A DNA stretch of 64,000 nt from NCBI GenBank assembly GCA_910586215.1, contig CAJUGH010000021.1:1-64000 (forward strand), written 5' to 3'. Below are positions 59,379-64,000 of the stretch, one piece after another. A program made the position numbers and the translations under genes. The notes under the pieces are model-generated. The model was not told where the DNA came from. It did no database searches and saw only the letters and a list, made by a program, of their open reading frames with translations. The stretch's first letter is position 1, and every line of letters begins with the position of its first letter. Origin of the DNA: an uncultured Acetatifactor sp. (GTDB lineage Bacteria > Bacillota > Clostridia > Lachnospirales > Lachnospiraceae).

Positions 59379-59777
59379 ATGAAGATGAAGAGAATCGTTG
59401 TGGCGCTGGTGTGTGCGGCATCTGTGTTGGCGAGCGTGGTGCCTGTGAGTGCGAAAGAGAGGGCGGGCCATGTGTGTGTCTGGGGATCGGAACAAACAGA
59501 GGCGACAAGTGGATACTGGTATGCAAACGATACTTATCACAAACAGTCTTATAGAGTGGTAAAATATTGCCAGGATTATCCTACCTGTGGAAAAGTAAAC
59601 GTTATAAGGACAGGGGAAAACCAGGGAACCCATAGTTGGTCTGACGCTTATGACCAAGGACACCGAGGCGAGGATGAACATGCATTCAAACTGAAATGTG
59701 GAACTTGCGGCGGTGGTCCGGAAATTCGGATCATATGCAATTACAATACGACAGGACGCCACAATACACCGTGGTAA
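59379..59777 (+). CDS. Small secreted Cys-containing protein, unknown function
   Basis: 132 residues. Signal peptide KMKRIVVALVCAASVLASVV with cleavage after VSA (about residue 24). The mature part has seven Cys (HVCVWG, KYCQDYPTCG, LKCGTCGGGP, IICNYN) and is rich in His, Tyr, Trp and Asn. The two CxxC-like pairs suggest disulfides or metal binding outside the cell. AAGGGAGA lies 8 bases before the ATG, and the frame left of it has no signal. No family was recognised. A lipoprotein gene follows after 108 bases. Confidence 0.7.
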   Translation: MKMKRIVVALVCAASVLASVVPVSAKERAGHVCVWGSEQTEATSGYWYANDTYHKQSYRVVKYCQDYPTCGKVNVIRTGENQGTHSWSDAYDQGHRGEDEHAFKLKCGTCGGGPEIRIICNYNTTGRHNTPW

Positions 59778-59812
59778 AAAGGCTGCTTAATGCCAGGTGG
59801 CTTGGTTGCGTA

Positions 59813-59844
59813 TATTCGGCCTGGGACTTGTCCCAGGTCGAATA
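59813..59844 (+). terminator. Strong hairpin between the secreted protein and lipoprotein genes
   Basis: TATTCGGCCTGGGA (59813-59826) pairs with TCCCAGGTCGAATA (59831-59844), 14 positions with one G:T pair and a 4-base loop, followed by a weak T-rich stretch (GATTTT). It may be a partial terminator that lowers expression of the lipoprotein gene relative to the small protein. Confidence 0.6.
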
Positions 59845-59885
59845 GTTGTATTCTGATTTTAGAAAACATCAGAGGAGTAGTTTTT

Positions 59886-62120
59886 ATGAAAAAGTGGGGA
59901 TATCGAAATGGTATCCTGTGCCTTCTGCTGGCAGCACTGCTTTCCCTGCCTGCCTGCGGAAAGGAAGAGCGGGAACGTGGAATTGACGGCTATGTGTATG
60001 TGGCAGAACAGCTTGCTGGTACAGAGCACTGGGGGCAGGATGTGAAGAACAGTGACAGTGGGCTGTATTACATGGATGAGGGTGTCCTGTACCGGATCCC
60101 TCTGGGGGAAGATGGCAGTCCGGAAGGAACCAGGGGAGAGAAAGTGCCAGGCGGGAAGGGAATGTATGACTACACAGTGGACGCAGGAGGAAATGTATAC
60201 TATTACAGTCCTGTGATGGACATATTGGATTCCGGTAATACAGAACTGAAAGGCGGGACACTGACCCGGTACCGGGAGGACGGCAGCCAGGATTACTGCC
60301 TTTCCCTGGAAGGCAGGAGTGCCGTATACACCGGCGGGGCCATCAACCCCGGTTCCCTGGTGGTGGGCAGCGGGAACCGGCTGTTCCTGATGATGGGTGA
60401 TGCCATCCTGGTGGTGGATCAGGAGGGAACAATTGTCAGTGCAGCGGATATCAGCGGCATACGTCCCGGCATGGACTGGGGGACGGAGAAGCTGATGGAA
60501 GGGGAGGACGGCAGGGTCTATTACCTGGTTTCAGCGGGACGCAGGAGCCTGTACGAGCTGGTGGAAGACGGCAGCACCTACAGTCTCCGGAGTTGTTCCT
60601 TGAATGGTCTGGAGACAGAAGGCAGAAGTGTTGGTTTCGATTTCTATGGTTCCCGCCAGGGGGTGATGTACAGTAGCACAGATGGTATCCTGTATCGCTA
60701 CAGTGCCAGGGAGGATGCCTGGCAGGAACTGCTGCGCTGGGGGGACAGCAACCTGGGACGGGCAGCCAGCGAAGTGCTGTGGCTCCCGGGGGAAAAGCTG
60801 CTCACATCCTATCAGATATATAAAAATAACAGTTCCAGGAATGAGTTCTATCTGCTGGACAGGAGGAGAGTGGAGGAGCTGCCGGAGAGGGAGGAACTGG
60901 TTATGGCCTGTTGGGATAGCCTGGATGCTGACCTGGAGGATGCAGTGATCCGGTTCAACAGGGAAAGTGACAGGTATCACATTACTGTGCAACTGTATGA
61001 GGATGAGGACTGGCTGGATGCGAAGCTGGTCTCTTCTGACCCGCCGGATATGCTGGTTCTGTTGCCGTTGAATGTCAGAAAATATGGTGGAAAGCAGATA
61101 CTGGAGGATCTGGATCCTTACCTGGTAGAAAGCAGTATGCTGGATCGGGAGGATTTCCTGGCTGCCCCCCTGGAAGGCTATACCATAGAGGGAAGGCTGG
61201 TGGGGATTCCTTCAGAGTTCGTCTGCCATACCCTGGTGGCAGACAGGCCGGCGGCAGGAACACAGGCTGGCTGGAGCCTGGAGGATATCATGGCACTGAC
61301 AGAGCAATACCCCCACAGGAAGCTGAACGGCAATTATATTCTCTGGAATCTCAAGAACCTGTGTGGGGATTACATCATGGATACCTTTATAGACAGGGAC
61401 AACGGGGTGTGCCACCTGGACACTGAGGAATTCCGCAGCCTGTTGCTATGGCTGGAAGAAAGCTGCGGGAACCTGACGGATCCCTCCATCATTGCGGAAG
61501 TGGAGAATCCGCTGATTTTCCGGGGAATGGTGCGTAACATTGTGGACTACATGGGAAATGTATCACGTCTGGGCGATGACATGATATCCATGGGATATCC
61601 GTCCCCGGATGGCAGTCCCAGGTATCAGGCAGGGGCATTCCGGGCGGTGGGTATCATATCGAAATCCCGGCACAAGGAAGGGGCCTGGCAGTTTATCGAG
61701 TATTTCCTGTGCCACCAGGAAGCAGATTGTGGGGCTTATGCAAATATGCCCACCCGCAGGGATCTTCTGGAGGAAGTGCTGGAGGATGCCATGACACCCC
61801 GGTATGTAAAGATTGGCGATGAAATATCCCTGGATAAGGCGGGGAATCCTATCATGCTGCCAAAATGGACAACAGGCTTTTGGAACCTGCACGGGGAATA
61901 TGTGTGGGAATCTTATGAATATGCTACGAAGGAGGAGGTGGATGGTCTGCTGGAACTGATATCCCAGGCGGATTTCTCCCCGGAGGATGGCCTGGAGACG
62001 GCTGTGATGGACATCATTGCCGAGGAGGCAGGCAGTTACCTGGACGGGAGCAAGCCCTTAGAAGAGGTGACGAAGATCATCCAGGGCAGGGTGAGCACCC
62101 TGGTGCAGGAGAATATGTGA
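59886..62120 (+). CDS. Large lipoprotein: N-terminal beta-rich domain plus C-terminal solute-binding domain
   Basis: 744 residues from ATG 59886 (GAGGAG about 9 bases upstream). Lipoprotein signal ILCLLLAALLSLPACGK. Residues about 30-330 consist of short repeated strands (GLYYMDEGVLYRI, NVYYYSPVMD, NRLFLMMGDA, GRVYYLVSAG) like a beta-propeller. From about 335 (ELVMACWDSLDADLEDAVIRFN, in part) the chain follows the ABC-type family 1 extracellular binding proteins, with VSSDPPDMLVLLP, GRLVGIPSEFVCHTLVADR and PTRRDLLEE. A propeller in front of a binding domain is unusual. No permease genes are adjacent, so it may be a sensor or scavenger rather than a transport component. Confidence 0.82.
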   Translation: MKKWGYRNGILCLLLAALLSLPACGKEERERGIDGYVYVAEQLAGTEHWGQDVKNSDSGLYYMDEGVLYRIPLGEDGSPEGTRGEKVPGGKGMYDYTVDAGGNVYYYSPVMDILDSGNTELKGGTLTRYREDGSQDYCLSLEGRSAVYTGGAINPGSLVVGSGNRLFLMMGDAILVVDQEGTIVSAADISGIRPGMDWGTEKLMEGEDGRVYYLVSAGRRSLYELVEDGSTYSLRSCSLNGLETEGRSVGFDFYGSRQGVMYSSTDGILYRYSAREDAWQELLRWGDSNLGRAASEVLWLPGEKLLTSYQIYKNNSSRNEFYLLDRRRVEELPEREELVMACWDSLDADLEDAVIRFNRESDRYHITVQLYEDEDWLDAKLVSSDPPDMLVLLPLNVRKYGGKQILEDLDPYLVESSMLDREDFLAAPLEGYTIEGRLVGIPSEFVCHTLVADRPAAGTQAGWSLEDIMALTEQYPHRKLNGNYILWNLKNLCGDYIMDTFIDRDNGVCHLDTEEFRSLLLWLEESCGNLTDPSIIAEVENPLIFRGMVRNIVDYMGNVSRLGDDMISMGYPSPDGSPRYQAGAFRAVGIISKSRHKEGAWQFIEYFLCHQEADCGAYANMPTRRDLLEEVLEDAMTPRYVKIGDEISLDKAGNPIMLPKWTTGFWNLHGEYVWESYEYATKEEVDGLLELISQADFSPEDGLETAVMDIIAEEAGSYLDGSKPLEEVTKIIQGRVSTLVQENM

Positions 62121-62137
62121 GCAGAAGGTACAAATTC

Positions 62138-62162
62138 GGGGAGGAGACCGTCCTCCCGTTTA
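62138..62162. terminator. Hairpin between convergent genes
   Basis: CGGGGAGGA / TCCTCCCG with a 5-base loop, followed by GTTTAC. It lies just after the lipoprotein stop and at the end of the convergent ABC gene, so it can serve both. Confidence 0.6.
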
Positions 62163-63977
62163 CGATTTATACCACTGCTCCTGTGCCTCATAGAGTCTTT
62201 TGTATTCCCCCTCCTGGGTGAGCAGCTCCTCGTGGGTGCCAAGCTGCACTGCCTCCCCGTCTTTCATGACCAGAATACGGTCCGCCAGCCTCACAGAACC
62301 CAGGCGGTGGGTCACGATGACAGCAGACTTATCCCGGGCGATTTCGGCAAAACGATTATAAATCCTTGTTTCCTCATATGGGTCGATGGCAGCCGTGGGT
62401 TCGTCCAGAATGATCAAGTCATGGCTTCGAAAGAATCCCCTGGCAATTGCAACGCGCTGCCACTGGCCTCCGGACAGGTCAATGCCGTCAAATTCCCGGG
62501 AAAGCATGGTATCATACCCCTTGGGAAATGCATCGGGATCTGTTCCCGCCATGGCGCATACACTGTCTAGATGGTTCTTTCCCCAGTCCTCTCCGGGATC
62601 GCCGATGACGATATTTTCGGCCAGGGTCATCTGATAGCGCTGGAATTTCTGGAATACCGCGGAGGTCTTGCCGGTGAGGGCGGCCATGGCAAGCTCCCTG
62701 GTGTCTATGCCATTTTTCTTTACCGTGCCCTCCCCAGGCAGGTAGAGTCCGGCCATCAGGCGGATCAGGGTGGATTTTCCGGAACCATTTTCCCCTACCA
62801 CTGCCAGGGTCTCTCCCTTATGTAGTGTCAGGCTCACGTTTTTTACAGCATATTTCACAGGTTCTGTGGTTCCATCCTCCTTTTTTCCAGCCGGGTAGGA
62901 GAAGCTTACATTTTCCAGCACGATATCCCCCCAGTCTGGCGCATCCTGGCGCTGTCCGATTCGTTCCTCCATGGCCAGGAAATTCAGGTAATTGCGGATG
63001 GAACCCGCATTCGCGGCCATCTCTCCTATATGGCGGCAGATGACCTCTTCCATGACGTTGTACAGCATGCCTATGGAATTGAAGACCGCTGCGAAAGCCC
63101 CCACCGTTACCTCCTGTTTCATCAGGGCGTCATACAGCATCCAGAGAATGGTGCAGTAGCCTCCCACTGTGACGGTGCGCATGGCAAGCTCGAACAGGTT
63201 CGATCTCATGGTAGCCTTGAACTTCAGCTTCTGTAGGGAGATAAGGCTCTCCTGATACAGCTTTTTGAAGTAGGAGAAACTTCCCAGAATGCGGGTCTCC
63301 TTGAAATATTCCCGGCCCGCCATACAGGTCTCATAGTATTCATATTCCCTGCGGACCGGAGCCGAGGCGTCTTCCAGATGGGAAAAGACTTTCACGCGGA
63401 GCAGCTGCGCCAGGGCGGTGGGAAGGAAGATGATGACAATGGCGCTGGCCAGAATCGGTTTCAGGGAAAAGAGATACCAGCCCATGAAAACGAAATAGGG
63501 AATATAAAAAGTCAGAATAGCAAGCACATTATAGACATACCAGAAAGCACTGTTTTTCCCCTGTTCTGCCTTATTGATGTCATCCAGTTTTTCCGTGTCC
63601 TCAAAGACAGCTGGATCCAGCCGGGCGATTTTCTTCTGGATGGCCATGGACAGATGGGCGCCGGCCTTTCCGTCCACCACGCCTGGCAGAAAATTAGCGG
63701 CACCGTTCAGCACTTGACAGGCCACATTGGCAATGCCCAGGAACGCCAGCGCAAGAAAGGCCTGGGAAATCCCGGTCTTTCCCCTGGCTGCATCCACCGC
63801 GCTGTCGAAAAAGTGCTGCTGCATCATGGTTTCCACGCCGAAGGAGATGCCATGGAAAAAGCCCAGAAGTATGTTTACCAGAAACAGAAAGGGTGCCGCC
63901 TTTATCATCACTGGCAGGAGTTTTCCGAAAGCCCCTGTCATGGTTTTCTTGTTTTTCATCTTGCTCTGCTTTTTCAT
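62160..63977 (-). CDS. Single-chain ABC exporter half (membrane plus ATPase)
   Basis: 605 residues: an N-terminal membrane domain of about six spans (first at about 25-45) and a C-terminal ATPase. Walker A GENGSGKST, signature DLSGGQWQRVAIARGFF, Walker B LIILDEPTAAIDP with the catalytic Glu, and VTHRLGS as His switch are complete. The membrane part (MMQQHFFDSAVDAARGK, KIARLDPAVFEDTEKLDDI) resembles exporters of modified peptides and bacteriocins that work as homodimers or with a partner. AAAGGAG lies nine bases before the ATG at 63977. Its upstream neighbour lies outside the window. Confidence 0.88.
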   Translation of the reverse strand: MKKQSKMKNKKTMTGAFGKLLPVMIKAAPFLFLVNILLGFFHGISFGVETMMQQHFFDSAVDAARGKTGISQAFLALAFLGIANVACQVLNGAANFLPGVVDGKAGAHLSMAIQKKIARLDPAVFEDTEKLDDINKAEQGKNSAFWYVYNVLAILTFYIPYFVFMGWYLFSLKPILASAIVIIFLPTALAQLLRVKVFSHLEDASAPVRREYEYYETCMAGREYFKETRILGSFSYFKKLYQESLISLQKLKFKATMRSNLFELAMRTVTVGGYCTILWMLYDALMKQEVTVGAFAAVFNSIGMLYNVMEEVICRHIGEMAANAGSIRNYLNFLAMEERIGQRQDAPDWGDIVLENVSFSYPAGKKEDGTTEPVKYAVKNVSLTLHKGETLAVVGENGSGKSTLIRLMAGLYLPGEGTVKKNGIDTRELAMAALTGKTSAVFQKFQRYQMTLAENIVIGDPGEDWGKNHLDSVCAMAGTDPDAFPKGYDTMLSREFDGIDLSGGQWQRVAIARGFFRSHDLIILDEPTAAIDPYEETRIYNRFAEIARDKSAVIVTHRLGSVRLADRILVMKDGEAVQLGTHEELLTQEGEYKRLYEAQEQWYKS

Positions 63978-64000
63978 TGATACCAGCTCCTTTGCGCTTC

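Overview
The window looks like chromosome from a gut-type member of the Clostridia, most probably Lachnospiraceae. Reasons: mid-GC coding sequence, AGGAGG-type ribosome binding sites, GTG/TTG starts, a corrinoid methyltransferase cluster with a RamA-type activator, a Bce-type two-component/ABC module, DUF3784 and Rhs fragments. The genus cannot be fixed from sequence alone. No tRNA, rRNA, CRISPR array or intact transposase was seen.

Layout. (1) 1-8500 is an accessory, decayed region: an AT-rich gene-poor edge, an rhs gene broken by a hairpin insertion but keeping its core and a variable C-terminal domain (859-1851), an unknown protein (2159-3193), a tight membrane protein/FHA protein/Ser-Thr kinase operon (3514-5571), small orphans, an Rpn-type nuclease-like gene (6959-7966) and a second rhs remnant. 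(2) 8698-18612 holds a MerR regulator with its own 19-bp-spacer promoter, an SDR gene divergent from a TetR regulator, an M28 peptidase, a heterodimeric ABC exporter with its own promoter, and a large ankyrin-repeat protein. (3) 18924-29737 is more core-like: carB without carA, a HelD-type helicase, a Sel1-repeat protein, a phosphoesterase, a broken fic gene, an SGNH hydrolase and pcp. (4) 29973-36094 is a corrinoid-dependent methyl-transfer locus: two UroD-type methyltransferases, a PocR/AraC regulator, a corrinoid protein and a 2Fe-2S/ASKHA activator. No MtaB- or MttB-type gene is present. (5) 36351-44278 has a tandem flavodoxin protein, a secreted metallo-beta-lactamase lipoprotein and three glycosidases (GH51, GH27, GH4) without signal peptides, for cytoplasmic hydrolysis of imported plant oligosaccharides.

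(6) 44927-54670 holds two two-component systems. The first has a membrane-anchored accessory protein in its operon. The second is a Bce-type detoxification module with a matching TNACA-N4-TGTAA-like operator. (7) 56382-58707 is the most attractive candidate for an undescribed system: a 638-residue double-HTH, TPR-like regulator behind a near-perfect promoter, with a convergent 81-residue secreted peptide gene that has its own promoter, a structured leader and a strong RBS. The arrangement resembles RRNPP quorum sensing. (8) 59379-63977 encodes a small Cys-containing secreted protein, a large lipoprotein ending in a solute-binding domain, and a single-chain ABC exporter half.

Between genes lies a family of structured repeats (full or partial copies near 6701, 26124, 42578, 49824 and 58732, with tail blocks near 3410 and 5716). 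They have inverted ends and nested hairpins with G:U-tolerant stems. A separate 154-bp MITE-like element sits at 44454-44607. These repeats, the two rhs wrecks, the broken fic and a GNAT remnant show a region shaped by insertion and decay.
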